Assembly: GCF_015710575.1 (NCBI RefSeq)
Contig: NZ_CP065373.1
Span: 5,828,001-5,892,000 of the forward strand
Reading direction: 5' to 3'
Source: Mycolicibacterium mengxianglii
Lineage (GTDB): Bacteria > Actinomycetota > Actinomycetes > Mycobacteriales > Mycobacteriaceae
DNA length: 64,000 nucleotides
In this document: positions 1-7,198 of the stretch, piece after piece
Position numbering within the stretch: the first letter of the stretch is position 1
How the letters are laid out: every line of letters starts with the position of its first letter
Program-made: the position numbers and the translations under genes
The notes under the pieces: model-generated
The model's database searches: none
The model's input: the letters and a program-made list of their open reading frames with translations, nothing else
Told to the model about the DNA's origin: nothing

Positions 1-179
1 GCCCAGCTGCCGCCCACATCCTGATAGATCAACAGCGAGACGCGCTCGAGCCCGCTCTTGACGCCGGTACTGTGCAGCACCAGCAAGGTGGTTTCACCAT
101 TGCCGAAACTCGCGACTTTGCCTTCGTTGGCGCGGAATTCGTCGATCAGTGTGGCGTTCATCGCTTTGGGGTCGGTCAT
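1..179 (-). CDS. F420H2-dependent quinone reductase/nitroreductase-family protein (Ddn-like), 5' part
   Basis: Only the first 59 codons are inside the window. The protein starts MTDPKAMNATLIDEFR and continues with GNGETTLLVLHSTGVKSG, the N-terminal beta-hairpin pattern of the mycobacterial Ddn/DUF385 split-barrel proteins that use deazaflavin F420H2 to reduce quinones or nitro compounds. The ATG at 179 is the first one in frame. It lies downstream of and co-directional with the two oxidoreductase genes to its right, 131 bases away, and may belong to their transcription unit. The F420 cofactor is inferred from the family; the binding residues lie outside the window. Confidence 0.72.
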   Translation of the reverse strand, partial: MTDPKAMNATLIDEFRANEGKVASFGNGETTLLVLHSTGVKSGLERVSLLIYQDVGGSW

Positions 180-310
180 GTCGTGCCTATCCTGCTGAAA
201 GGGTGGGTTTCTGGTCACGGGCGCGAGCCGCCGAACCTTCAGTAACTGGCGGCGGAGCGTTGCTCGTTGGGCGCCGACTGCGGTGACATTTCAGTAGTCG
301 CGCCACGGGG

Positions 311-1306
311 TCAGGTTTCGATGACGATCTTGCCGATGGTGCGGTGGCTTTCGAGCCACGTGTGGGCGGTCTTCATGTTGTCTACGGTCAGACCCGCGAG
401 TTGGGTCGTCACGATCGGGCGCACCTGGCCACTGAGGACGTACTCACTGACGGCTTCGAGAATTCGGCCCTGGCTGCCGGGGTCCACGCCGCCGCTTACC
501 TGGCTGAACACCATTTCGGTGTGCAGCGAGACGGACTTCTGCGACAGCGGGGCAAGGTCCAGCGGGTCGCCGAGGTCGATGGTCGACAAGTGACCAAAGG
601 GCCGTAGCAGTTCCCCGATCCAGGGCAGGTTGTCCGAGGTGCCGGCGGTGGACAGCACCATGTCGACCTCCTGGATACCAGCCTGCCCCAGTTGCTCGCG
701 GACGTCTGCCGCGTGGTCGATCACCAGATCGGCACCCATTGCGCGGCACCATTCCTGCGACTGCGGACGGGACGCGGTGCTGATGACGAACGCGGAGGTT
801 CTGGCCTTGAGCAGCTGCGTTGCCAACGATCCGACCCCGCCGGCGCCGCCGACGATCAGGACCCGTTCCACTCCCGGCGGGAGGGCCGGCTGATCGCGGA
901 ACATTGCCTCCCAGCTGGTCAGAGTGCCGATCGGCAACGACGCGGCATCTACAAAGGAAAGCTGCTCCGGGATCTTGGCGACGACCCGATGGTCGACCGC
1001 CAGCCGCTGCGCCCAACAACCGTCCCTGGTGACGTCGCCGGTACCCATCACCCGGTCACCTACTGTGAACCCGGTGGCCGAGGTACCGGTCCCGATGACG
1101 ACGCCCGCGAACTCCCAGCCCAGGATGACCCGCCCGCCCGGTTCGGCGCTGCGCACCGAACGGATGAACGCCTCACCGGGATTCACTGCGACCGCACGGA
1201 TCTCGACCAGCAAGTCCCCATCCCGAAGCCGTGGTTCTTCTACCTCGACCAAATCCATCGCGAACGCGTCGAGAGGGTGCGCCCGCTCGTAGGCCAGTGC
1301 CTTCAC
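311..1306 (-). CDS. Medium-chain NAD(P)-dependent zinc-less alcohol dehydrogenase/quinone oxidoreductase
   Basis: This is a 331-residue MDR-superfamily protein with a full-length fold. The GroES-like N-terminal half carries PGEAFIRS and GWEFAGVV; the Rossmann half has the nucleotide-binding loop GGAGGVGSLATQL around residues 150-163. The cysteine and histidine ligands of the catalytic and structural zinc sites of classical alcohol dehydrogenases are not visible, which places it with the zinc-independent quinone oxidoreductase-like members that reduce enones or quinones with NADPH. It begins with GTG three bases after the stop of the upstream FNO-like gene, so the two are almost certainly cotranscribed and probably controlled by the divergent TetR. 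The substrate cannot be told from sequence. Confidence 0.85.
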   Translation of the reverse strand: MKALAYERAHPLDAFAMDLVEVEEPRLRDGDLLVEIRAVAVNPGEAFIRSVRSAEPGGRVILGWEFAGVVIGTGTSATGFTVGDRVMGTGDVTRDGCWAQRLAVDHRVVAKIPEQLSFVDAASLPIGTLTSWEAMFRDQPALPPGVERVLIVGGAGGVGSLATQLLKARTSAFVISTASRPQSQEWCRAMGADLVIDHAADVREQLGQAGIQEVDMVLSTAGTSDNLPWIGELLRPFGHLSTIDLGDPLDLAPLSQKSVSLHTEMVFSQVSGGVDPGSQGRILEAVSEYVLSGQVRPIVTTQLAGLTVDNMKTAHTWLESHRTIGKIVIET

Positions 1307-1309
1307 TGG

Positions 1310-1912
1310 TCAGTCCTGCCGGAGTGCATGGAGGGCTGAGAGCGGGCCACCACCGACCTGCATCAGCCGACCGCCGTCCCGCAATGCTCCGATGTCGACC
1401 GGTGCGAAACCGATACTGTCGATCAACTCGCGAAAGGTCACCTTCGATGCGGCGTCGTCGCCGGCGTAGAACAAGACCTGTCGTCCGGCCGAGTGGCGCG
1501 GGTCGGGCGCGATGTATTTGGCGTGCAAGGTGTTGAAGGCCTTGATCACACGGGCGCCCGGCGCAAGAGCGGCGACCCACTCGCTCCCGGTCTGATCACC
1601 GAGGTCGGCGACCTCGACTGGATCCGTTTGCGCAAACTGGTTGGTGGCGTCGACCAGGATGCGTCCGTCCCACGGTGGCAGGTCAGCCAGGGCGGACGGG
1701 ATGTCCGGCCACATCACCGTCAGAAAAACCATGTCAGCCTCCGCCGCGTGCGCGACCGTCCCCGCTGACGCCAGCGTTCCGAGGTTGGAGACGACCTCGT
1801 CCAACGAGGACGGACCGCGACTGTTGCTCAACACCACACGGTGACCGGCCGTCACCAGATGGCGGGCGAGGGCCTGGGCAATGGTGCCGGCCCCGATGGT
1901 TCCAAAGTTCAT
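1310..1912 (-). CDS. NADPH-dependent F420 reductase-like NAD(P)-binding oxidoreductase
   Basis: The ATG at 1912 gives MNFGTIGAGTIAQALARHL, a Rossmann dinucleotide-binding start, followed by a Ser-Asn-Ser-Arg phosphate-binding segment (VVLSNSRG) typical of the F420-dependent NADP oxidoreductase (FNO) family. At about 200 residues it matches that family. FNO-type proteins shuttle hydride between NADP and F420, although many members of this size are uncharacterised NADP reductases. An in-frame ATG at 1930 is possible, but 1912 starts the conserved strand directly. It is first in a two-gene unit with the MDR gene, and a TetR-type palindrome lies 28 bases upstream of the chosen start. Confidence 0.82.
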   Translation of the reverse strand: MNFGTIGAGTIAQALARHLVTAGHRVVLSNSRGPSSLDEVVSNLGTLASAGTVAHAAEADMVFLTVMWPDIPSALADLPPWDGRILVDATNQFAQTDPVEVADLGDQTGSEWVAALAPGARVIKAFNTLHAKYIAPDPRHSAGRQVLFYAGDDAASKVTFRELIDSIGFAPVDIGALRDGGRLMQVGGGPLSALHALRQD

Positions 1913-1939
1913 GAGCTGCCTGATCCCCAAAGATTATTA

Positions 1940-1950
1940 ATGACGGTCAT
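1940..1950. promoter_or_regulatory. TetR-type operator in divergent promoter region
   Basis: ATGAC-G-GTCAT is a perfect 11-bp palindrome. With flanks it becomes TAATGAC-G-GTCATCA with one mismatch. It sits between the FNO-like gene (minus) and the TetR gene (plus), the usual place for a TetR autoregulatory and target operator. The flanking DNA is strongly A/T rich compared with its surroundings. Binding is inferred. Confidence 0.5.
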
Positions 1951-2133
1951 CATTTTTCTAATGCTGTCACTCGTCATCAATAACCGTCAAGCCGACGACC
2001 GCGCCCGACAGGCCGCAGCCATTCGATGTCCAGCCTGCCGCGGTGGGCTAGCATGGGCTTTGATGACGGGCGCCATCGATTGGCCGACCGTGCTGTAGAG
2101 GACTCAATATGCCCGTCGGGGAGGGAGTTTCAG

Positions 2134-2745
2134 TTGCCTCGTGTTTCACGGCAGCAGAAGGAGCGCAACCGCGGGCGCATCGTGGCCGCTGCCGGTCAGG
2201 GCTTCAGGGCCCGCGGGATCGACGGGGTGGGCATCGACGAGCTGATGAAGACGGCCGGGATGACCCATGGCGGGTTCTACAACCACTTTGCGTCGAAGGA
2301 AGACCTCGCCCTGGAAGTCCTCAACCAGGGCTTCACCTCCTCCCTGGCCACCGTCGAGGCCCTGATCGGCGCCCATCCCCGCTCCAGCCGGGCAGCCCTG
2401 AACGCCATCATCGACAGCTACCTGAGCACCTACCACCGCGACCACCCCGAAGAAGGATGTGCGTCCGCCGCCCTGGCTGCCGACGCCGGGCGACACGGTC
2501 TTCAGGCCCAAGAGGAGTACCGGCGTGGCCTGCAGGGCTACATCGCCGCCATCACCGACCTACTCCGGGGCAGCGCGAAGCAGACCGACACCAAACTCGA
2601 TCCACGCAAAGCTCGGGAGCAGGCCATCGCACTGTTCAGCCAGTTGGTCGGCGCACAGCTCATCGCCCGTGCCATCGCCCAGGCTGATCCCGAACTGTCC
2701 GATGAAGTCCTGGCCGCTAACAGCAAAGAGCTCAAACGTCGTTGA
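2134..2745 (+). CDS. TetR/AcrR family transcriptional regulator
   Basis: A regulator of about 203 residues with an N-terminal TetR helix-turn-helix (residues about 12-58, including GVGIDELMKTAGMTHGGFY and HFASKEDLALEVL) and an all-helical ligand-binding C-terminal half. The frame is open further upstream to 2026. The TTG at 2134 is chosen because it is preceded at seven bases by GAGGGA and starts PRVSRQQKERNRGRI, the normal basic lead-in to the TetR HTH. It is divergent from the FNO-like/MDR pair and probably represses it through the palindrome at 1940-1950. The inducer is unknown, but the oxidoreductase targets suggest a reactive carbonyl, quinone or similar electrophile. Confidence 0.85.
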   Translation: MPRVSRQQKERNRGRIVAAAGQGFRARGIDGVGIDELMKTAGMTHGGFYNHFASKEDLALEVLNQGFTSSLATVEALIGAHPRSSRAALNAIIDSYLSTYHRDHPEEGCASAALAADAGRHGLQAQEEYRRGLQGYIAAITDLLRGSAKQTDTKLDPRKAREQAIALFSQLVGAQLIARAIAQADPELSDEVLAANSKELKRR

Positions 2746-2863
2746 CGAGCCGGTCCCACCGCAACTCGATCAGCGCCGCTGGTGAACACGGCGATGCTCA
2801 AGGGTGCGGACTGGGCTGAGACATGTACCGTCTCCATGCCGTTCGCGTTCGTGCTCGGAAACG

Positions 2864-2907
2864 CAGCTGCCGTTGCCTGACCGGGGTCCGGCAGGCAACG
2901 GCAGCTG
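2864..2907. terminator. Bidirectional hairpin terminator between convergent genes
   Basis: Two perfectly complementary 16-bp arms (2864-2879 and 2892-2907, starting CAGCTGCCGTTG) are separated by a 12-base loop. The element lies between the convergent tetR-like gene and the MHS transporter gene. There is no long U-tract, as is usual for mycobacterial terminators, so activity is inferred from stem strength and position. Confidence 0.6.
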
Positions 2908-2919
2908 GTGTGTCTACCT

Positions 2920-4326
2920 CTAGTCCGGGCGCTGCTGCCCGGAGTGCGCCACGCTCTCACCGGGCCGGGGTGTGGACTCCGTGATCCCGGTGTCGTTGTC
3001 GAGGATGCGGTCCAGGTCGCGCTTCGAGGTCTCCGGCGCGAAGTAGGCGGCGATCAACGTCAGCACCGACGACAACGAGATGTAGATCGCGACCGACGTC
3101 ACCGAACCGGTCGTGTCGAGCAGCGACGTAGCGATCAGGGGAGCGAACCCGCCGCCGACCACGCCGATCAGCATGTATCCCAGCGAGATACCGGTGTAGC
3201 GGTAACTGGTATCGAACAGCTCGGCGATGAACGCGGCGAGAACGCCGTACATTGCGCCCTGGAACACCATTGCGACCGACACCCCCAACACCATGAGCGC
3301 GAAATTGCCGGTACCCAGCAGCGGATACACCGCGAACGCCCACACCGCCATCCCGACGGCGCCGATGAAGAATGGAATGCGGCGTCCGACCCGGTCACTG
3401 AGGCGTCCGAAGTACAGGATCGACAACAGCTGGAAGACAGCCCCGACGGCGACGGCGTTGAGCACGGTGGCCTTCGAGATATCTGTGTGCTGTGTCACGT
3501 AGGACAGCGAGAACACGTTGATCACGAAGTAGGCGACCTGTTGACCAAGCCCCAACAGCACGACCAGCAGGATCATCTTCGGAGCGTGGCGCAGTACGAG
3601 CAGGATCGGAGCCTTGGCCGGCTTCTCGTCGGATTGCCGTTGATTGCGGATAAAGACGGACGATTCGACGATCTTGACCCGGATCAGGAGTCCCACCAAC
3701 ACCAGAGGCGCACTGAGGAGGAACGGTATGCGCCATCCCCACTCCATGAACTGTTCCTCGGTTGTCAGTGCGCTCACCGCTGCCAGGGTGGCCGCGGACA
3801 GCAGGAAGCCCATCGGTGAGGCGGACTGCATCCAGCTGCCGGCACGCCCCCGGTTGTCCGCGGATTCGTCCTGCTCCACCACCATCAGCACGGCACCGCC
3901 CCACTCACCACCGAGGCCGATGCCCTGAATCAAACGACACAACACCAGCAGGACGGGGGCCAAGATGCCGATGGAGTCGTAGGTGGGCAGCAACCCGATC
4001 GCCACCGTCGCCGCGCCCATCATCATGATCGTGGCAATCAGGGCCGCCTTGCGCCCGATCCGGTCACCGATGTGGCCGAAGATGATGCCGCCGATGGGTC
4101 GGGCGGCGAACCCGACCCCGAATGTGGCAAGTGCCAGCAAGGTTCCCGCCGCAGGATCCACGTCAGGGAAGAAGATCTTGCCGAACACCAAGGCGGCCAC
4201 GGATCCGTAGATGTTGAAGTCGTACCACTCAATCGTGGTACCGACCATGCTCGCGATGATGGTGCGCCGACGACGCGATTTCGCGGCCACAGTGTCAGTG
4301 GCTGCAGCAGGAACTGAAGGCTTCAT
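2920..4326 (-). CDS. MFS transporter, metabolite:H+ symporter (MHS) type
   Basis: A 468-residue polytopic protein with about 12 predicted membrane segments. It has the MHS/shikimate-proline-betaine pattern: YDFNIYGSVAALVFGKIFF in TM1, then GRKAALIATIMMM after the DRIGRKA loop between TM2 and TM3, and RLIQGIGLGGEWGGAV in TM4. Such carriers take up small organic acids, betaines or related solutes by proton symport. The 142-base gap to the upstream PucR gene contains the same TGTGC-N4-GCACA dyad that precedes the cyclic amidase gene, so this is probably the uptake system for the hydantoin- or pyrimidine-like substrate of the cluster. The substrate is inferred from context only. Confidence 0.85.
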   Translation of the reverse strand: MKPSVPAAATDTVAAKSRRRRTIIASMVGTTIEWYDFNIYGSVAALVFGKIFFPDVDPAAGTLLALATFGVGFAARPIGGIIFGHIGDRIGRKAALIATIMMMGAATVAIGLLPTYDSIGILAPVLLVLCRLIQGIGLGGEWGGAVLMVVEQDESADNRGRAGSWMQSASPMGFLLSAATLAAVSALTTEEQFMEWGWRIPFLLSAPLVLVGLLIRVKIVESSVFIRNQRQSDEKPAKAPILLVLRHAPKMILLVVLLGLGQQVAYFVINVFSLSYVTQHTDISKATVLNAVAVGAVFQLLSILYFGRLSDRVGRRIPFFIGAVGMAVWAFAVYPLLGTGNFALMVLGVSVAMVFQGAMYGVLAAFIAELFDTSYRYTGISLGYMLIGVVGGGFAPLIATSLLDTTGSVTSVAIYISLSSVLTLIAAYFAPETSKRDLDRILDNDTGITESTPRPGESVAHSGQQRPD

Positions 4327-4421
4327 GAAGTCCTCTGATGGTTGCTGATGATAGCGAAAATGCTAGAGCGGCAATATGTCCGAACCCATAGCCCCGATGC
4401 AACGCGATCGGACGCGAACAG

Positions 4422-4435
4422 TGTGCGCTTGCACA
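4422..4435. promoter_or_regulatory. Putative PucR operator upstream of the transporter
   Basis: TGTGC-GCTT-GCACA is a perfect 5-bp inverted repeat with four central bases, 96 bp upstream of the transporter ATG. The same arms and spacing occur at 10092-10105 before the cyclic amidase gene, with TTGTGCA/GCGCACA sharing extending beyond the arms. A shared regulator, most simply one of the two PucR proteins, is inferred. Confidence 0.55.
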
Positions 4436-4467
4436 ACGTGGCGGGTTCGTCGATCTCGGCGAGCGCA

Positions 4468-5607
4468 TCACGGTCGCAGCAGACACAGTTGCACCATGGC
4501 CAGCGAGCGGGGGGTTCGGAGGTTGATTCCGGTGGCTTGCTCGAATTTCCGGATTCGGTTGAGCACCGTGTTGCGGTGGCAGTACAACGTAGCGGCCGTG
4601 GCTGAGACCGATCCGCTCTCGGCGAAGACCAGCACGGTTTCCACCAGGAGGTCCCGATCGTTCATCGCCTCCAGGGGCGCATCCACATAGGCGCGCAGGT
4701 CATCGATCACCGTGCACAGTTGGGAAATGGACAATCGCGGCCAACACCGACGGAGAGTGGCCGCCTGCACACCCAGCTGCACCAGCATCCGAACGGTGGT
4801 GGCAGCCCGGAAGACGTTCGCGAGCTTCGTAGTTCGGGCTGACACGGCTCCCACCACGTCCGACAGCAGATCGGCGGCCAGCGCCTCGTCATCCGGCCAG
4901 CGGCTGTGCGCTGACAGCAGGATCAGCGTGACTCCGTTACTCGTGTGGTCCAACGCCACCACATCGAGGCCGACCAGGCGTCGGACCATCGCCGGACCGG
5001 GCCCTTCGGGGGCGAGACCCACCACCCAATAGCCCGCTGACTCGTCGAGACCGAGGACCGCCGCTGCGCGGTGTACCGAGGTCGGACTCGAGTCCTCGGA
5101 AAACAAGTCGGACAGACTCTGTTGTTGTTCGATGACGTTGGTGCGTGCCATGTGCAACCGCTGGTCCATGTAGCCGCGTTGGACGGCGCCGGCGAAGTCG
5201 TCGACCACCTTCCAGAGTTGACCGACGTGCATGGCGAGCACCGCCATGTCGGTGTCGTCTGCCAGGCGTAACAACGCCGACCATACGACGAGGAAGTCGT
5301 TGCGTACCGCTGCGCTCAGATTTTCCAAGGCGATACCCTGGCGGGCGCGCAGCGCCCCGACCGCAGCCGGGAATCCGATGAGCTCCGTGGACAGCGGCCT
5401 CGCCAGCAGAGACGCGACAATGTATCGGAATGCGTTGCGGGCGCTGCTTTTCAGGTCGTGCTCGTCGGGAACACCGTCGTAGTAGCGTGCGCCACCGTCG
5501 ATTCGCTGGAAGTACTCGGCCGCGAGCTGATCGTCGATGCCGGCGAGTTCCTCGAGCAGGATCTGCCACCGTCGGTGGGCTTGATCATGGCCGGACAGCG
5601 GATGCAC
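4468..5607 (-). CDS. PucR-family helix-turn-helix transcriptional regulator (cluster copy 1)
   Basis: A 379-residue regulator ending in the PucR-type HTH (GSVSATAATLYCHRNTVLNRI, about 30 residues before the C-terminus). Although the frame is open to 5760, the GTG at 5607 is chosen because its product aligns from the first residue with the paralogue at 10228 (VHPLSGHDQ against MRNLSGRRD) and leaves only a 23-base overlap with the racemase-like gene. Both paralogues share the N-terminal helical domain (AAEYxxxxDxGARxYDxVPxExDL), then a central divergent domain and the HTH. It is the fifth gene of the minus-strand hydantoinase-type cluster, so it is probably transcribed with the pathway it senses. 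Confidence 0.85.
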   Translation of the reverse strand: MHPLSGHDQAHRRWQILLEELAGIDDQLAAEYFQRIDGGARYYDGVPDEHDLKSSARNAFRYIVASLLARPLSTELIGFPAAVGALRARQGIALENLSAAVRNDFLVVWSALLRLADDTDMAVLAMHVGQLWKVVDDFAGAVQRGYMDQRLHMARTNVIEQQQSLSDLFSEDSSPTSVHRAAAVLGLDESAGYWVVGLAPEGPGPAMVRRLVGLDVVALDHTSNGVTLILLSAHSRWPDDEALAADLLSDVVGAVSARTTKLANVFRAATTVRMLVQLGVQAATLRRCWPRLSISQLCTVIDDLRAYVDAPLEAMNDRDLLVETVLVFAESGSVSATAATLYCHRNTVLNRIRKFEQATGINLRTPRSLAMVQLCLLRP

Positions 5608-6382
5608 TGGTCGACCCGAATGCCCGTGCCAGGTGTGACCCCCACCGGGGGTCGGCGGGGGCGGCTCCCACCCTCGCCAGACACGCAGCCAGCGTGATCG
5701 CCACCGAATCGAGTACTGGCAGCGCGAGTTCGGATTCGAGGGCCTCGACAGCGTCGGCACCGTGCATGTTGGTGCACATATAGGCGATCGCGTCGGGACC
5801 GCTCTCGGCGACCCGCCGGGTGGGCGCCGACAACTCCTGGGGCCGGATCCGGGCGATGTCGGTGGTCTCGTTGAGCCCGAACCCGTGAGCCGCGGTGACC
5901 GTGATGCCCTCGCCGCGCAAACACCGGCCGATCTGGGCGTTCATATCGTCGGGGTACGGGGTGACCAGACCGAGGCCGCGCACGCCCAGCGCACCGAACG
6001 CAGCCAGGTATGCCTGGGTGGTGGTGAGTGCGGGCACGCCAGTCGCGGCGGTGATGGCGTCGGTGATCGCGCGGTCATGGGGGGTCCCCAGCCACGACCC
6101 GGCCGTACCGTTCCAGGCGATCACGTCGACATCGGCGGTGGCCAGCAGGGCCGCCGCCGATGTCATTGCGTCGGTGTCGAATTGGGCATCGGAGGCGCGA
6201 TCCAGCCCGACCCGGGCGACCGGGATGCGGGTGAAGTGCACGCTCACGTCGGCCCGCTCGCCCAGCATCCGGTACGTCGTCGGCTCCAGGCAGGTATTCG
6301 ACGACGGCACGACCATCCCGATCCGGGCCGGCCGCGACGTCGTGACGAGCGGATGCTCAGACGGCACGGGTGATTCCGCCAT
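5585..6382 (-). CDS. Asp/Glu racemase-fold enzyme (maleate isomerase/arylmalonate decarboxylase-like), single catalytic cysteine
   Basis: About 265 residues from the ATG at 6382, which overlaps the SDR stop by 26 bases (a GTG at 6367 is also possible). The start RIGMVVPSSNTCLEPTTY and the YMCTNMHG motif are those of the maleate isomerase/AMDase branch of the Asp/Glu racemase superfamily. These enzymes normally use two cysteines; here the second (Cys193) is present. The first position reads Asn-Gly-Thr (residues 91-93), with glycine where racemases have cysteine. Gly plus Cys is the arrangement known from arylmalonate decarboxylase. In a hydantoinase cluster a hydantoin racemase would be expected, so this residue pattern is notable. 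Decarboxylation or another one-base reaction is an inference. Confidence 0.75.
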   Translation of the reverse strand: MAESPVPSEHPLVTTSRPARIGMVVPSSNTCLEPTTYRMLGERADVSVHFTRIPVARVGLDRASDAQFDTDAMTSAAALLATADVDVIAWNGTAGSWLGTPHDRAITDAITAATGVPALTTTQAYLAAFGALGVRGLGLVTPYPDDMNAQIGRCLRGEGITVTAAHGFGLNETTDIARIRPQELSAPTRRVAESGPDAIAYMCTNMHGADAVEALESELALPVLDSVAITLAACLARVGAAPADPRWGSHLARAFGSTSASAVRP

Positions 6383-7145
6383 CGTTGGTGATGGTGGTCC
6401 CGTTGAGGTAAGCGGCCCGTGGCGACGCCATGAACACGATCGAGTATGCGATATCACGCGCGCTCGGGATGTAGGACAGCGGCAGGTTCTCCAGGTATCG
6501 CTGCTCGGCCTCTTCGGGGGTGCAACCCCAGTCCTTGGCGTTGGCGGCGAACTGCTTGACCAGCCGCGCGGTCCGAACCGGGCCGGGGCAGACCGTGTTG
6601 ATCATGACACCCTGTGCACCGACCTGCAGCGACAGCGACTTGCTGAAGTTCAGGATCGCGGCGTTGGCTGCGGCGCCGGGCATGTGGTACTCCAACGCCT
6701 GCTTACCGGAGTTGCCCGCCACATTGACGATGCGCCCGTTGCCGTTCTTGAGCAGATGCGGTAGCGCCGCCCGCGTCATCCGGATGAACCCGAACAACTT
6801 GAGGTTGATGTCGGCGACCCACTGCTCGTCGGACAGATCGCCGAAGCCGCCGAAGGACGAGGCGCCGGCGTTGTTGATCAGGATGTCCAGGCCGCCGAGT
6901 TCGTCGACCGCCCTTTCGATCACCGAATCGAATACGGTCTTGTCGCTGAGATCTGCGGCGACGGACACCGCTTTGACGCCGGTCTTGGCCGAGATCGCGG
7001 CACAGGCCTCGTTCAGCGCGTCGGCGCGACGGGCCACCAGGACCACATCCGCGCCTTCCTCAGCCAGCAACTCCGCGGTGGCAAGTCCGATGCCCTCGCT
7101 GGCACCGGAGATCAGGGCCCGCATTCCGTGCAGTCCGAGGTCCAT
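6357..7145 (-). CDS. SDR-family oxidoreductase lacking the canonical YxxxK lysine
   Basis: 262 residues from an ATG preceded by GGAGACAAT; the frame extends upstream but without protein-like sequence. The cofactor loop SGASEGIGLATAELL and the NNAG motif of classical short-chain dehydrogenases are clear. At the active site the sequence reads VNVAGNSGKQALEYHMPGAA: a tyrosine is present, but the position four residues later is glycine, not lysine. It lies 53 bases downstream of the N-carbamoylase gene and overlaps the racemase-like gene, so it belongs to the catabolic operon. It may use an altered catalytic set or act on a substrate that does not need the lysine. Homologues with the same ANAAILNFSKSL region probably form a distinct subfamily. 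Confidence 0.82.
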   Translation of the reverse strand: MDLGLHGMRALISGASEGIGLATAELLAEEGADVVLVARRADALNEACAAISAKTGVKAVSVAADLSDKTVFDSVIERAVDELGGLDILINNAGASSFGGFGDLSDEQWVADINLKLFGFIRMTRAALPHLLKNGNGRIVNVAGNSGKQALEYHMPGAAANAAILNFSKSLSLQVGAQGVMINTVCPGPVRTARLVKQFAANAKDWGCTPEEAEQRYLENLPLSYIPSARDIAYSIVFMASPRAAYLNGTTITNDGGITRAV

Positions 7146-7198
7146 ATTGTCTCCTATCGAGATTTGAGTGTGGTTGTGGTTTCGGCGTTGTCTGCCGT

